Source of the DNA: Rubellimicrobium arenae
GTDB lineage: Bacteria > Pseudomonadota > Alphaproteobacteria > Rhodobacterales > Rhodobacteraceae
Assembly: GCF_017916295.1 (NCBI RefSeq)
Contig: NZ_JAFMSS010000005.1
Coordinates: forward strand, 124,001 to 188,000
Direction: 5' to 3'
DNA length: 64,000 nt
Shown here: positions 1 through 9,537 of the stretch, piece after piece
Layout: every line of letters starts with the position of its first letter
Position numbering within the stretch: position 1 is the stretch's first letter
Program-made: the position numbers and the translations under genes
The notes under the pieces: generated by a model
The model's input: only the letters and a program-made list of their open reading frames with translations
Told to the model about the DNA's origin: nothing
Database searches by the model: none

Positions 1-501
1 GTCCGGGTCGAAGTCCCGCGCGCGCCGACCGGCGAAGGCAGGCACGCCATAGTTCAGGACGCTCCGGCGCGCTTCCGGAAACTCGCGGATCAACGAGGCG
101 GCACTGGACATGTGGGCGCGCTCCGCATCCGTCAGGAGGGGATCGCACTCGAAACGCTCGACGTTGAACAGGGCTTCGATGTCCCGGCGAACGGCCTCAC
201 GCAGGACGTCTGGAGTCACGACGATGCCCCGGTCCTTGAGGAAGGCCTGCCGCTCGCGCATCGCGATCAGGTCCCGCAGCTCACGCCGGTGCAGGTCGTC
301 GAGCCCCGGCTCCTGCTCGACCCCGCGCCGCCCCGCCGCCAGGAGCCGTCCGAGCGTCTCGGTCCCAAGCTCGCGGCCGAGTTCGGCGGTGCGCGTCGCC
401 ATCTCGGCTTCAAGTCCTGGCAGGTCGTCGATCAGGCGGTCCCACAGGCTGGGCTGGACCGCCTCGCGCCGTGCCTCCCGGATGCCGGATCGTTCCTGCA
501 C
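1..501 (-). CDS. tssE: T6SS baseplate protein TssE (gp25-like), C-terminus cut by window edge
   Basis: TssE is the gp25-like wedge component of the type VI secretion baseplate. Reading the complement from a GTG at 501 gives 167 codons that run off the window. The N-terminal motif SLWDRLIDDLP is followed by the family block REAVRRDIEALFNVERF and then SVLNYGVPAF, which is the usual gp25/TssE conserved end. A GGAGG at 506-510 lies four bases before the GTG. The start is 24 bases after the hcp stop, so it is in the same operon. The missing end should be only a short tail. Recognition is by motif, not by a search. Confidence 0.88.
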   Translation of the reverse strand, partial: MQERSGIREARREAVQPSLWDRLIDDLPGLEAEMATRTAELGRELGTETLGRLLAAGRRGVEQEPGLDDLHRRELRDLIAMRERQAFLKDRGIVVTPDVLREAVRRDIEALFNVERFECDPLLTDAERAHMSSAASLIREFPEARRSVLNYGVPAFAGRRARDFDPD

Positions 502-524
502 GCGACCTCCCCACCCGTCCCGGC

Positions 525-1013
525 TCAGCGACCGGCGACGATGTCGTATTCGATCTCGTGCTCGTCTCCGGCCGAATGATCCTCGGCCTGGACGGTGTAG
601 ACCACGTTGATCTTCTCGGCCGTGAAGCTGACCTCCTCCTCGATCATCTGCTCGGCCGTGGTGGCCTCGGTCTCGAGCATCTTGAAGCCCGACACGGCCG
701 CGTTCGACAGCGTGATCTTGAGGTAGTCGAGATGCGCGTCCCCCGAATCCTTTCGGGCCATGATGACGATCTCGGGGATCGACTTCGCCTGCATGACCGC
801 GAGGGCGAGATAGGGCGACGCCGCGTCCGTGAACTTGCGAACGGTGACGTCGCTGATCTGCGCCCGGCCCCGCGACCGGCCCGATCCCAGATTGGCGGAG
901 GACTGTTGGACGACGGTCCAGGCGATCGAATGGACGTCGATCTCCTCCTCGTGGTCGGCGCGCTTCGACTCGCCCTTGATGTCTTCGATCTTCACGTAAC
1001 CGGAGATCGCCAT
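525..1013 (-). CDS. hcp: T6SS tube protein Hcp (TssD)
   Basis: Hcp forms the hexameric rings that stack into the inner tube expelled by the T6SS and can carry effectors. The 162-residue length is normal. The N-terminus MAISGYVKIEDIKGES, an internal VRKFTDAASPYLALA stretch and a C-terminal HEIEYDIVAG are typical of the Hcp1 family. There is no C-terminal extension, so it is a structural Hcp and not an evolved effector-carrying form. It sits between tssC and tssE on the minus strand, 29 bases after the tssC stop. Confidence 0.93.
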   Translation of the reverse strand: MAISGYVKIEDIKGESKRADHEEEIDVHSIAWTVVQQSSANLGSGRSRGRAQISDVTVRKFTDAASPYLALAVMQAKSIPEIVIMARKDSGDAHLDYLKITLSNAAVSGFKMLETEATTAEQMIEEEVSFTAEKINVVYTVQAEDHSAGDEHEIEYDIVAGR

Positions 1014-1042
1014 CGTGATATGCTCCCCCTGCTAGCGGGCGG

Positions 1043-2554
1043 TCAGCCCTTGATCGATGGAAGTTCGGAGACGAGCCGCAGGCTCGCGTTGATGCCCTCG
1101 AGCTGGTAGTGCGGGCGCAGGTAGAAGCGGGCGTTGTAGTAGCCCGGGCGACCCAGGACGCTGTCCACCTGCACCTCGGCCCGGGCAAGCGGGCGCTTGG
1201 CCCTGGCCTTGTCGTCGGCCATTGCGGGGTTCGCCAGCACGTAGCGGTTGATCCACTCGCTCAGCCAGACCTGCATGTCGGCCCGTTCCTTGAAGGTGCC
1301 GATCTTGTCCCGCGCGATGGCCTTCAGGTAATGGGCAAAGCGACAGACCGGGAACAGGTAGGGCAGGTTCGCCGACAGCCGTTCGTTGGCCTGCGCGTCG
1401 GGATCCACCAGACGACCCGCCCGCGCCTCGTCGTCCTGGAGCGAATGCGCCCCGATGAAGGCCGCCATGTCGGTGTTCTTGCGATGCAGGATCGGCATGA
1501 GGCCCAGCTTGGTCAGCTCCGCCTCGCGCCGCTCGTCGATGGCGATCTCGGTCGGGCATTTCATGGCGACCGTGCCGTCGTCCGTCGGGAAGGTGTGCAC
1601 CGGAAGGTTGATGACGGTGCCGCCCGACTCGACGCCCCGGATCTGGGTGCCCCAGCCATACAGCTTGTGGCTGCGGTTGATGTTCACCCCCATGGGGAAG
1701 GCCGCGTTCATCCAGACGTAGTTGTCGTGCTTGCCGTCGATCTCCTCCTCGAAGGCGAAGCCCTTCACCGGGACGGTCGCGGCGCCGTAGGGCAGGCGCG
1801 CCAGGACGCGCGGCATGGTCAGGCCGATGTAGCGGCTGTCCTCGCTTTCCCTGAGGCTCTGCCAGCTTGCGTAGTCGGGCGAGGACACGATCTGCTGGAG
1901 GTCCTGCGGGTTGGGCAGCTCCTGCCAGCTTTCCATCCGGAACAGCGCCGGAGCCGCCGCCGCGATGAAGGGCGCATGGGCGGCGGCGCAGATCCCGGAC
2001 AGGTTGCGCAGCAGGCTCACGTCCCTGGGATGATGGCTGAACTCGTAGGCGCCGATGATGCTGCCGAAGGGCTCCCCGCCCAGCATGGAATATTCGTCGG
2101 AATAGATCTTCTTGAACAGCGGCGACTGGTCCCACATCTGCCCCTCGAAGTCCTCGAGGGTGTCGGCCAGCTCGTCCTTGCTGATGTTCATCACCCGGAT
2201 CTTCAGCTTCTGATCCGTCTCGGTGTTGTTCACGAGATAATGGAGCCCCCGCCAGGTGCCCTCGATGGTCCGCACCTCGTCGGAATGCATGATCTCGTTG
2301 ACCTGCGCCGACAGCAGCCGGTCGATCCCGGCGATCAGCGACTTGATCGACTTGATCGCATTGCCCGATATGGTCGCGGTGCCCGACCGCTCGGTCGCGG
2401 CGCGGGCCAGGTTCTGCACGAGCGCCTGAAGCTTCTCGCTTTCGGTGTCCTTGACCCGGAAATCCTTCTCCAGCAGGCTGCTGAACTCGTCGAGCGACAG
2501 TGCTTCGGCCGGGGCGGCGGCGACGTCCTGCTTTGCGGCATCGGCCATGGTCAT
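1043..2554 (-). CDS. tssC: T6SS contractile sheath large subunit TssC (VipB)
   Basis: TssC pairs with TssB to build the contractile sheath around the Hcp tube; ClpV recycles it. The 503-residue length fits the family. Visible family blocks include TWRGLHYLVNNTETD, the EPFGSIIGAYEFSH region, and the C-terminal PGYYNARFYLRPHYQLEGI followed by SLRLVSELP. The ATG at 2554 overlaps the tssB stop by four bases, which implies translational coupling; a second ATG two codons later is also possible. Confidence 0.95.
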   Translation of the reverse strand: MTMADAAKQDVAAAPAEALSLDEFSSLLEKDFRVKDTESEKLQALVQNLARAATERSGTATISGNAIKSIKSLIAGIDRLLSAQVNEIMHSDEVRTIEGTWRGLHYLVNNTETDQKLKIRVMNISKDELADTLEDFEGQMWDQSPLFKKIYSDEYSMLGGEPFGSIIGAYEFSHHPRDVSLLRNLSGICAAAHAPFIAAAAPALFRMESWQELPNPQDLQQIVSSPDYASWQSLRESEDSRYIGLTMPRVLARLPYGAATVPVKGFAFEEEIDGKHDNYVWMNAAFPMGVNINRSHKLYGWGTQIRGVESGGTVINLPVHTFPTDDGTVAMKCPTEIAIDERREAELTKLGLMPILHRKNTDMAAFIGAHSLQDDEARAGRLVDPDAQANERLSANLPYLFPVCRFAHYLKAIARDKIGTFKERADMQVWLSEWINRYVLANPAMADDKARAKRPLARAEVQVDSVLGRPGYYNARFYLRPHYQLEGINASLRLVSELPSIKG

Positions 2555-3084
2555 TCACCCCCCTGCCCGCTCTTCATCGCCTCCCCGGCGACCTGCGCCA
2601 GGAGCGGCTCGTTGGACAGAAGCTGGGCGATGCGCTTTTCGGCGTTCACCTTGCCGTCCATGTAGCCCAGCAACTCCTCGAGCTGCCGCCGCATCCTGAG
2701 GAGCTCGGCGAGGGCCGGGACCTGCTCGGCCACCCGGTCGGGCGCAAAGTCGCGCATGGACCGGAAGGTCAGGTCGACGAACATCTCCTCCTCGGACGGC
2801 TGGCCGTCCTGCGCCGGGAGCCGGTTCGGCACCCTCGCCGTGACCCGGGGGGCGACGGCGTCCATGAACTTGCCGAACCGACCGGCATCGACCTCGACGA
2901 AGTTCCGGTCGCCCACGGGCTTCTGCGCTTCCCGGCTTTCGGACGCTCCGGCGAGGTCGGCCATCACGCCCATGACGAAGGGCAGCTCGATCGTCGTCGG
3001 ACTTCCGTAATGCTCCACGTCATAGGCGATCTGGACCCGCGGGGCGCGGTTTCGCTCGATCACCTTCTGCTTGCTTTCAGCCAT
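2551..3084 (-). CDS. tssB: T6SS contractile sheath small subunit TssB (VipA)
   Basis: TssB is the small sheath subunit and carries the contacts that ClpV recognises when it dismantles a contracted sheath. The 177-residue protein begins MAESKQKVIERNRAPRVQIAYDVE and has the family patterns ELPFVMGVMADLAG and MFVDLTFRSMRDFAPD. The C-terminal helix ends at KSGQGGE. It overlaps both neighbours (tssA upstream by 8 bases, tssC downstream by 4), so tssA-tssB-tssC are one transcript. Confidence 0.95.
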   Translation of the reverse strand: MAESKQKVIERNRAPRVQIAYDVEHYGSPTTIELPFVMGVMADLAGASESREAQKPVGDRNFVEVDAGRFGKFMDAVAPRVTARVPNRLPAQDGQPSEEEMFVDLTFRSMRDFAPDRVAEQVPALAELLRMRRQLEELLGYMDGKVNAEKRIAQLLSNEPLLAQVAGEAMKSGQGGE

Positions 3085-4219
3085 CGGCGGCTCCCCCCTT
3101 CGCTCTCGTCTTCTCGTCGGTCACGCCGGCGAGGTTGCGGACTTCCTTCATCCCGCTGGGCGCAAGCTCCTCCATGAGCTGGAGGAAGGTCATGGGCACC
3201 ATCCGCCTCAGGCGCCGCGCCAGCAGCGGGATCGGCGATGCGGGTTCCGTTTGCTCATAGAATTCGATGATGCGGTCCAGCATCCGCTCCACATCCTGCC
3301 GCGATGTCACCACATCCCCGCCGACCTGGTCCGGCGCGGCGGACGGGCCGCCCGCAGCCGCGGCCGTCGCGGGCGACGGACCTGCCTGGGGCAGGACTGT
3401 TCCGGCCGCATCCTGACTCTGGCCGGACTGACCCAGGGTCGTGGCCACCCGTTCCAGAAAACGGCCGAGCCGGGCAAAGGTCACGCCCGCCCCTTCCTCC
3501 GCCAGCCGGGCGGACAGCCGGTCCTCCAGTCTGCCCAAGGCGGCGCGGGCCAGCGCGACGCCTTCGCTCAGGTCGGCCAGCCGGGTCGGCTCCTCGACGG
3601 CGAGCATGCGGCAGCCGGTCCTCACGCGTCCGACCCTGGCCTCGTGCTGCGCCGCCATCGCGGCCCGTTCGGCTTCGCCCAGTCCCGGCGGGGTTTCGTT
3701 GAGGAAGGCCGTCCGCGACAGGCTGCCGGCAGCAAGGTCTGCGCCCGTGAACCGTCCGAGGCTCCTCAGGCTGAACAGGGCCATGTAGGACAGGTCGCAA
3801 AGCAGGCCGTCCTCATCGTTCTCGAGCTGGAACAGCGCGTTGAGCCGACGGACCGCCGCGTCCCGGGGCGACGGACGGTCCCGCAGCACCGGGTGCAACG
3901 TCGTCCAGTAGGTCTCGACCGCTTGGGTAAGGAGCGACAGCCCTTGGGCCATCCCCCGGAACCCATCGATCTGCGCCAGCGCCCTGACGACGATGACAAG
4001 CAACCGCAGGTCATGCCCGTCGGCTCCGACCTCCTCGCAGCGCCGCAGCACGTCGTCCCAGTCCACGGCCGGCTCGGAGTCCGGAGCCTGCGCCCGCGCG
4101 GACTGCGTGGCGGGAAGAAGAATACGCTCGATGGCATGGAAACGGGCGTCGTTCCGAAGCTCGAGCCCGGAGGGGTTCGCTTGCGAGATGGGAACAAGGA
4201 ACGAGTCAATCGATGTCAC
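3077..4219 (-). CDS. tssA: T6SS protein TssA (ImpA N-terminal domain)
   Basis: TssA caps and coordinates tube and sheath growth at the baseplate or distal end. The 380-residue protein has the ImpA N-terminal signature: an early PISQANPSGLELRND, then WDDVLRRCEEVG and LRLLVIVVRALAQIDGFRGMAQGL. A Pro/Ala-rich linker at about residues 270-300 separates it from a C-terminal helical domain with DVERMLDRIIEFYEQTEPASPIPLL and FLQLMEELAPSG, common to the short TssA class. The start is a GTG at 4219 with an upstream GGAGAGG. Confidence 0.9.
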   Translation of the reverse strand: MTSIDSFLVPISQANPSGLELRNDARFHAIERILLPATQSARAQAPDSEPAVDWDDVLRRCEEVGADGHDLRLLVIVVRALAQIDGFRGMAQGLSLLTQAVETYWTTLHPVLRDRPSPRDAAVRRLNALFQLENDEDGLLCDLSYMALFSLRSLGRFTGADLAAGSLSRTAFLNETPPGLGEAERAAMAAQHEARVGRVRTGCRMLAVEEPTRLADLSEGVALARAALGRLEDRLSARLAEEGAGVTFARLGRFLERVATTLGQSGQSQDAAGTVLPQAGPSPATAAAAGGPSAAPDQVGGDVVTSRQDVERMLDRIIEFYEQTEPASPIPLLARRLRRMVPMTFLQLMEELAPSGMKEVRNLAGVTDEKTRAKGGAADG

Positions 4220-4351
4220 GATGTCCGCCTCTCCAGGGCAAGGACAGGACGGGGCAACTGCAATCAGCTTGGATCCAGGACGAGCGCCGTCACGAAACCA
4301 CGTCGATCCGTCTCACCGTCAGGTTGACTGTCGCAGCACGTTATCCTTGCG

Positions 4352-6448
4352 TCAAGGTCGGCCTTCGAGCACCCGGGCGGCCAGGGCGGTCAGGTTCCCG
4401 GGCTGGTTTCTCTCGACCCCCGCCAGAGCCTCGGCGAACGAGGCGACGGATTCGTCGCGGGGGCGTCGCACACTAAAGAGGGGCTCGCGCGAGAGGAAGG
4501 CGATGACTTCGCTCTTGCCGAAGTCCTGCGCCGATATGCGGAAGGCGAGCTTGGTGTTGTCGTGGGAGAACTCGTCGATCGAGTGCAGCACGGGGATGCG
4601 CCGGATGCCGTTCTCGACCGTGCCCAGTTCTGCGATCCGATGCTCGGTCTGGCTGATGTTGGGCAGCAGGTTGAAGACCTTTCCGGTGTTGTCCACCAGG
4701 ATGACCCAAAGCCAGCCGTCGCGGACCGTGGCAGGCAATTCGACCTCCACGACCGGGTTCGCCCCGGCGGAATAGATGCCCGACAGGTTGACGCCTCCGG
4801 TGGCCCCGTCCGAGAAGCGGATGGACATCCCGGCTGAGGGCAGCGTCGGCAGCAGCGCGCGGATCGCGCAAAGGTCGGCATTCAGGACCGAGGCCTCCAG
4901 CTGGACCGGACGATCTCCGGCCACCGCGTCCAAGGCTTCGCGGATGCGAACCTCGTCCCCGGCGGCCGCGACGTCGCCTGTGACGCGAATCCGGTCCGCA
5001 GGGCCGTAGGCGTCCTCCGGTGGCTCGATCAGTCCCATGGAACCGCAGGTCGCGACCGGCGCGAGCGCCCCAATCACCTGATCCGGGCGAAGCAGCCGCG
5101 GCGCCAGGCGGAGGTCCAGATCAAGGCTGAGGCCTGCCTCGCTCGCGCGCTCGGTGAGGGCGGCGGCGAGGCGGTCCCGGGATCCGGTATCGGGCGCAAA
5201 GCCCGACAGGTGCACGGCGCTTCCCTCCGCCTCGAGCGTCCAATCCTCGAGCCCTGCGGCAGCCTCGATCATCGCGGCCATCGTTCCGGGCCAGGCCTCG
5301 GACGGCACGCCGCGGGCAAGGACCAGGCTGACCTCGGGTGGCATCTGGCCGGCTATGGCGCCAAAGGCCTGCCGCAACGCAAGGGAGGCCTCCGCGTCCG
5401 GAGCGTTGCCCTCCAGGATCGGCCCACCCAGGACACTTGCGGTCAGCCGATAAGGGACGGCCTCGGGGAGATCGGGCTGAAGGACCCCGTCCAGCATCCC
5501 GGCCCGCCAAAGACCGCCGCCGGCCCCAAGGACGATGACCAAGAGCCCTGCGGCCACGAGCCCCCACTTGCGTCCTGTCCTTTGCCCGCCAGCCTTGGCC
5601 GGCCGGGCCCCCCGGCCCAGGCGCAAGGCGTTCTCGAAATCCGCCAGCGCCTCGGTCGCCGATGCAGGCCGGGACCCCGGCGCCGGAGCCGACAGTTTGT
5701 CGATCAGCCCTTTGAGCGGCTGCGGCAGACCCTCGGTGTCGAGCGGCAGGCGCTTGCGGCGGACGATCTCTCCCGGCGTCGTGCCCACGAACGGCACCTC
5801 GCCCCGCCAAGCCGCCAGCAGCGACGCCCCCAGGGCGTAGAGATCGGAACGCGCATCGGCCTGCCCTTCCAGCTGCTCGGGCGCGGCGTATTCATACTTC
5901 CCGGCGAAGTCGTTGCCGACGATCGTCCGAGCTCCCGGCGTGGTATCCTTGGCGATCCCGAAGTCGATGATCGTGGCCCGCTCGGGCTCGCCCCCGCGGA
6001 GGACGACGTTGTCGGGGGAAAGGTCGCGATGCACGATCCCCCTGCGATGGGCCGCCGCGAGCCCCTCGGCGACACGGTGGCCGACGATCAGCAACTCCCG
6101 CGGGTCGAAGCGCCGCCGCCGCAGCTCGTCGAACAGCGACGGCCCGTCGATGAAGTCCATGACCAGGAACACGTTGCCATCGTCCGAGCGGGAGCATTCC
6201 GTGTAGCGCACCACCGCATCGTGGGCGATGTCGCGCATCTGCTCCTCGCGGCGCATCAGCTCGATGTAGTCCTCGTTGCCCGAGAACTGGCGGGCCAGCG
6301 CCTTGACCGCTACGATGCGCCCGGACACCAGGTTGCGCGCCCGGTAGACCTCGCCCGTGCCGCCCCGGCCCAGCACGCCCTCAATCTCGTAGGTGTTGTT
6401 GAGCACCTGACCCTGGTGGAAGATGTCCGTCGGAAGGGGCTGGATCAT
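4352..6448 (-). CDS. ppkA: T6SS-associated membrane Ser/Thr protein kinase (PpkA-like)
   Basis: This Hanks-type kinase probably acts in post-translational control of the T6SS, as PpkA does through Fha in Pseudomonas; that role is inferred from position and family. The 698-residue product starts at the ATG at 6448, behind GAGGA. The kinase domain covers about residues 18-280, with glycine loop GRGGTGEVY, VAVKAL lysine, HRDLSPDN catalytic loop and IIDFGIAKD. One membrane helix (LVAAGLLVIVLGAGG) follows at about 300, then an exported region ending in a DUF4384-like domain around GWLWVILVDNTGKVFNLLPN. No cognate phosphatase or Fha gene lies in the window. The gene is divergent from clpV. Confidence 0.85.
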   Translation of the reverse strand: MIQPLPTDIFHQGQVLNNTYEIEGVLGRGGTGEVYRARNLVSGRIVAVKALARQFSGNEDYIELMRREEQMRDIAHDAVVRYTECSRSDDGNVFLVMDFIDGPSLFDELRRRRFDPRELLIVGHRVAEGLAAAHRRGIVHRDLSPDNVVLRGGEPERATIIDFGIAKDTTPGARTIVGNDFAGKYEYAAPEQLEGQADARSDLYALGASLLAAWRGEVPFVGTTPGEIVRRKRLPLDTEGLPQPLKGLIDKLSAPAPGSRPASATEALADFENALRLGRGARPAKAGGQRTGRKWGLVAAGLLVIVLGAGGGLWRAGMLDGVLQPDLPEAVPYRLTASVLGGPILEGNAPDAEASLALRQAFGAIAGQMPPEVSLVLARGVPSEAWPGTMAAMIEAAAGLEDWTLEAEGSAVHLSGFAPDTGSRDRLAAALTERASEAGLSLDLDLRLAPRLLRPDQVIGALAPVATCGSMGLIEPPEDAYGPADRIRVTGDVAAAGDEVRIREALDAVAGDRPVQLEASVLNADLCAIRALLPTLPSAGMSIRFSDGATGGVNLSGIYSAGANPVVEVELPATVRDGWLWVILVDNTGKVFNLLPNISQTEHRIAELGTVENGIRRIPVLHSIDEFSHDNTKLAFRISAQDFGKSEVIAFLSREPLFSVRRPRDESVASFAEALAGVERNQPGNLTALAARVLEGRP

Positions 6449-6573
6449 GCGCCGTTCCTCCTCGGGCCGAGAAAGTTGTCGCCAGCGGCCCAACTCCTTC
6501 ATAGACTGGAAGCCGGGCCGCGTGCCGGAAATCTTGCATCGGAACGCGGCAGGATCCCACAGGGGAGGGTCCG

Positions 6574-9312
6574 ATGGCCGCACGGGGTACGGGCGAAACC
6601 ATCAAGCGGCGCGAGCTGGTTGGAAAGCTCAATCCCACCTGCCTCAGGGCCTTCTCGGACGCGGCCCAGACCGCCAAGGCCCGCGGAAACCCCTATGTCG
6701 AGTTCGTCCACCTCGTGGAACAGCTCTCGATGTCCCCGCGCTCGGATTTCGAGATCCTGCTCAGGTCCGCGGGCGTGGACCTGTCGCGGCTTGCCGCCGA
6801 CACGGTCCGCGCCATCGACGCCCTGCCTCGCGGCGCAACCGCGGTCGAGGAGTTCTCGGACCACATCTTTCGCGCCATTCAGGAGGCCTGGACCTATGGG
6901 AGCCTGGAATCCGGCGACGACACGGTCCGATCCTCGTATATCCTCCTGGCCGCGCTCAGGACGCCGGTCCTTGAGGGGCTTCTGCTCAAGATCAGCCTCG
7001 AGTTCGACAAGCTCGATGCGGCGTCGCTGGTGCCGGCCCTCCCCGACCTCCTGTCGGACTCGGCCGAGCAGACCGGCGCCCCGCCCCCCGCCGCCGCGTC
7101 GCCGCAGGCCGGGGGGCGCTCGGCGCTCGCGCAATACGCGACGAACCTGACGGCGCGGGCGCGCGACGGGCGCATCGACCCTGTCGTCGGGCGGGACGCC
7201 GAGATCCGGCAGATCATCGACATCCTGATGCGTCGTCGGCAGAACAATCCCATCCTCACCGGTGAGGCGGGGGTGGGCAAGACGGCCGTCGTCGAAGGGT
7301 TCGCCCTGCGCCTGGCCAAGGGCGACGTGCCCCCCCAGCTCGCGGGCGTCGATCTCCACATGCTCGACATCGGGCTCATGCAGGCCGGGGCGAGCGTCAA
7401 GGGCGAGTTCGAGAAGCGTCTCAAGGCCGTCGTGGACGAGGTGCAGTCGAGTTCCACGCCCATCATCCTGTTCATCGACGAGGCGCATACCCTGATCGGC
7501 GCGGGCGGGGCTGCCGGCACGGGCGATGCGGCGAACCTGCTCAAGCCGGCCCTTGCCCGGGGAGAGCTTCGCACGGTCGCCGCGACCACCTGGTCCGAAT
7601 ACAAGGAGCATATCGAAAAGGACCCTGCCCTGACCCGGCGCTTTCAGGTCGTGAAGGTCGAGGAGCCTTCCGAGGACGCGGCCATCCGCATGTGCCGCGG
7701 CATCGCAGGCGTGCTGGAGAAGCACCACAAGGTCGAGATCCTGGACGAGGCGATCGAGGCCGCCGTTCGCCTGTCGCACCGCTACCTTCCGGCGCGCCAG
7801 TTGCCCGACAAGGCGATCAGCCTGCTCGACACGGCCTGCGCCCGGGTCGCGGTGAGCCAGCACGCCACCCCCGCCGAGGTCGAAGACATCGAACGGCGCC
7901 GGGCCAGCCTCCTGGTCGAGCAGGACATCATCGCCCGCGAGGCCGGGATCGGGCTGGACGTCGGCGACCGGCCCAAGGACGTGGCGAACGCCATCGCTCA
8001 GGCCGAGGCCGAGCTTGGTCAGGCCAAGGAAAGGTGGGACGCCGAGAAGGCCCTCGTCGACGAGATCCTGGACCTGCGCGCACGCCTCAGACGCGGCGGC
8101 GCTGCGGTGGATGCTCCGGCGGGGATTGCAGGGCCGGAGCGTTCCGAGGTCGCCCCCCAGCCCTCCGTGCCCGAAGCTTCGGGCAGCGCCGCCGATGGGG
8201 ACGCCAACCCGTCGCCCGAGGACTGCGCACAGATGATGGCCCAGCTCCGCGCGCGCATGACTGAGCTCGCGCAGGCGCAGGGGGAACGGCCGCTGATCCT
8301 CCCTGCGGTGGACCGGAACGCCGTGGGCTCGGTGGTGCAGGACTGGACCGGGATCCCGCTGGGCCGGATGCTGGCGAGCCAGACCGAGAAGGCGCTGAAG
8401 CTGGCCTCGATCCTGTCGGACAGGGTCGTGGGCCAGGACCATGCCATGGGTATCATCGCCAATCGAATCCAGACCGCCTATGCGGGGCTAGGCGCCTCCG
8501 AGAAGCCGGTCGGCGTCTTCCTTCTCTGCGGCCCGTCTGGGGTCGGAAAGACCGAGACCGCCCTCGCCCTGGCCGAGGCCCTCTATGGGGGAGAGCAGAA
8601 CCTCGTCTCGATCAACATGAGCGAGTTCCAGGAAGCGCATACGGTGTCCACGCTCAAGGGCGCGCCGCCCGGCTACGTCGGCTACGGCAAGGGCGGAATC
8701 CTCACCGAGGCGGTCCGCCGGCGGCCCTATTCCGTGGTGCTCCTCGACGAGGTCGAGAAGGCCCACCCGGACGTCCACGAGATCTTCTACCAGGTGTTCG
8801 ACAAGGGGATGATGGACGACAGCGAAGGCCGGCGCATCGACTTCAAGAACACGCTGATCCTGCTCACGTCCAATGTCGGGTCCGAGGAGATCATGGCGCT
8901 GACCGAGGACGGCCGACAGCCCGGCGACCGGGATGAACTGGCGGCGGCCCTGCGCGCGCCGCTCCTCCGGGTCTTTCCGGCCGCCTTTCTCGGGCGGGTG
9001 GTCACGATCCCTTACCTTCCGCTCTCGGACGCGATGATCGAAGCGATCGCCGGCCACAAGCTGCGCTCGATCGCGCGCCGCCTCGCCGACGGCTACGGCG
9101 CGGAGCTCACGTTGGGCGAAGGAGCGCTCGACCTCATCAAGGCGCGCTGCACCGAGATCGAGTCGGGTGGACGGATGATCGACGCGATCCTGACGAACAC
9201 CCTGCTGCCGGAGCTGAGCCGGCAGGTGCTCGGCCGCAAGCTGGCCGGGCAGACCCTGGCAAAGGTCACCGTGACCGGGGGTGACGGTGGGTTCGCCTAC
9301 GCCTTCGAATGA
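6574..9312 (+). CDS. clpV: T6SS AAA+ ATPase ClpV (TssH)
   Basis: ClpV unfolds and recycles the contracted TssB/TssC sheath. The 912-residue protein has the ClpB/ClpV layout: an N-terminal Clp repeat domain, AAA1 with Walker A GEAGVGKTA at about residue 230 and FIDEAHTLIGAGG, a coiled-coil middle domain, and AAA2 with Walker A GPSGVGKTE near residue 653 and VLLDEVEKAHPDV. The GAPPGYVGYGKGG pore-loop region is present. A GGGGAGG lies six bases before the ATG. It is transcribed away from ppkA across a 125-bp gap. Confidence 0.95.
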   Translation: MAARGTGETIKRRELVGKLNPTCLRAFSDAAQTAKARGNPYVEFVHLVEQLSMSPRSDFEILLRSAGVDLSRLAADTVRAIDALPRGATAVEEFSDHIFRAIQEAWTYGSLESGDDTVRSSYILLAALRTPVLEGLLLKISLEFDKLDAASLVPALPDLLSDSAEQTGAPPPAAASPQAGGRSALAQYATNLTARARDGRIDPVVGRDAEIRQIIDILMRRRQNNPILTGEAGVGKTAVVEGFALRLAKGDVPPQLAGVDLHMLDIGLMQAGASVKGEFEKRLKAVVDEVQSSSTPIILFIDEAHTLIGAGGAAGTGDAANLLKPALARGELRTVAATTWSEYKEHIEKDPALTRRFQVVKVEEPSEDAAIRMCRGIAGVLEKHHKVEILDEAIEAAVRLSHRYLPARQLPDKAISLLDTACARVAVSQHATPAEVEDIERRRASLLVEQDIIAREAGIGLDVGDRPKDVANAIAQAEAELGQAKERWDAEKALVDEILDLRARLRRGGAAVDAPAGIAGPERSEVAPQPSVPEASGSAADGDANPSPEDCAQMMAQLRARMTELAQAQGERPLILPAVDRNAVGSVVQDWTGIPLGRMLASQTEKALKLASILSDRVVGQDHAMGIIANRIQTAYAGLGASEKPVGVFLLCGPSGVGKTETALALAEALYGGEQNLVSINMSEFQEAHTVSTLKGAPPGYVGYGKGGILTEAVRRRPYSVVLLDEVEKAHPDVHEIFYQVFDKGMMDDSEGRRIDFKNTLILLTSNVGSEEIMALTEDGRQPGDRDELAAALRAPLLRVFPAAFLGRVVTIPYLPLSDAMIEAIAGHKLRSIARRLADGYGAELTLGEGALDLIKARCTEIESGGRMIDAILTNTLLPELSRQVLGRKLAGQTLAKVTVTGGDGGFAYAFE

Positions 9313-9537
9313 GGATCCACGAGGCCGAAGCAGGTCCATGACTGCCCTTGCCCCGGCTGGGGCGTCTTCGCGGGCCGGGAATCATCCGCGTCGAGCAGGC
9401 CGGCCCGCCAGCGGCTGCGGGGCGACACGTTCTGCCTCGGGACGGCCCCAAGTCGGGATAACCGCACCCGCCGCCGCGTAGACAGCGCCGGCTCGTGATG
9501 CGAATCTCGGATCGCACGACCCAGGGGAGGACCCGTG

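Noticed and set aside
1109..2665. 518-codon open frame on the plus strand
   Set aside because: It is antisense to tssC and tssB, which have clear family motifs; the frame is open only because of high G+C.
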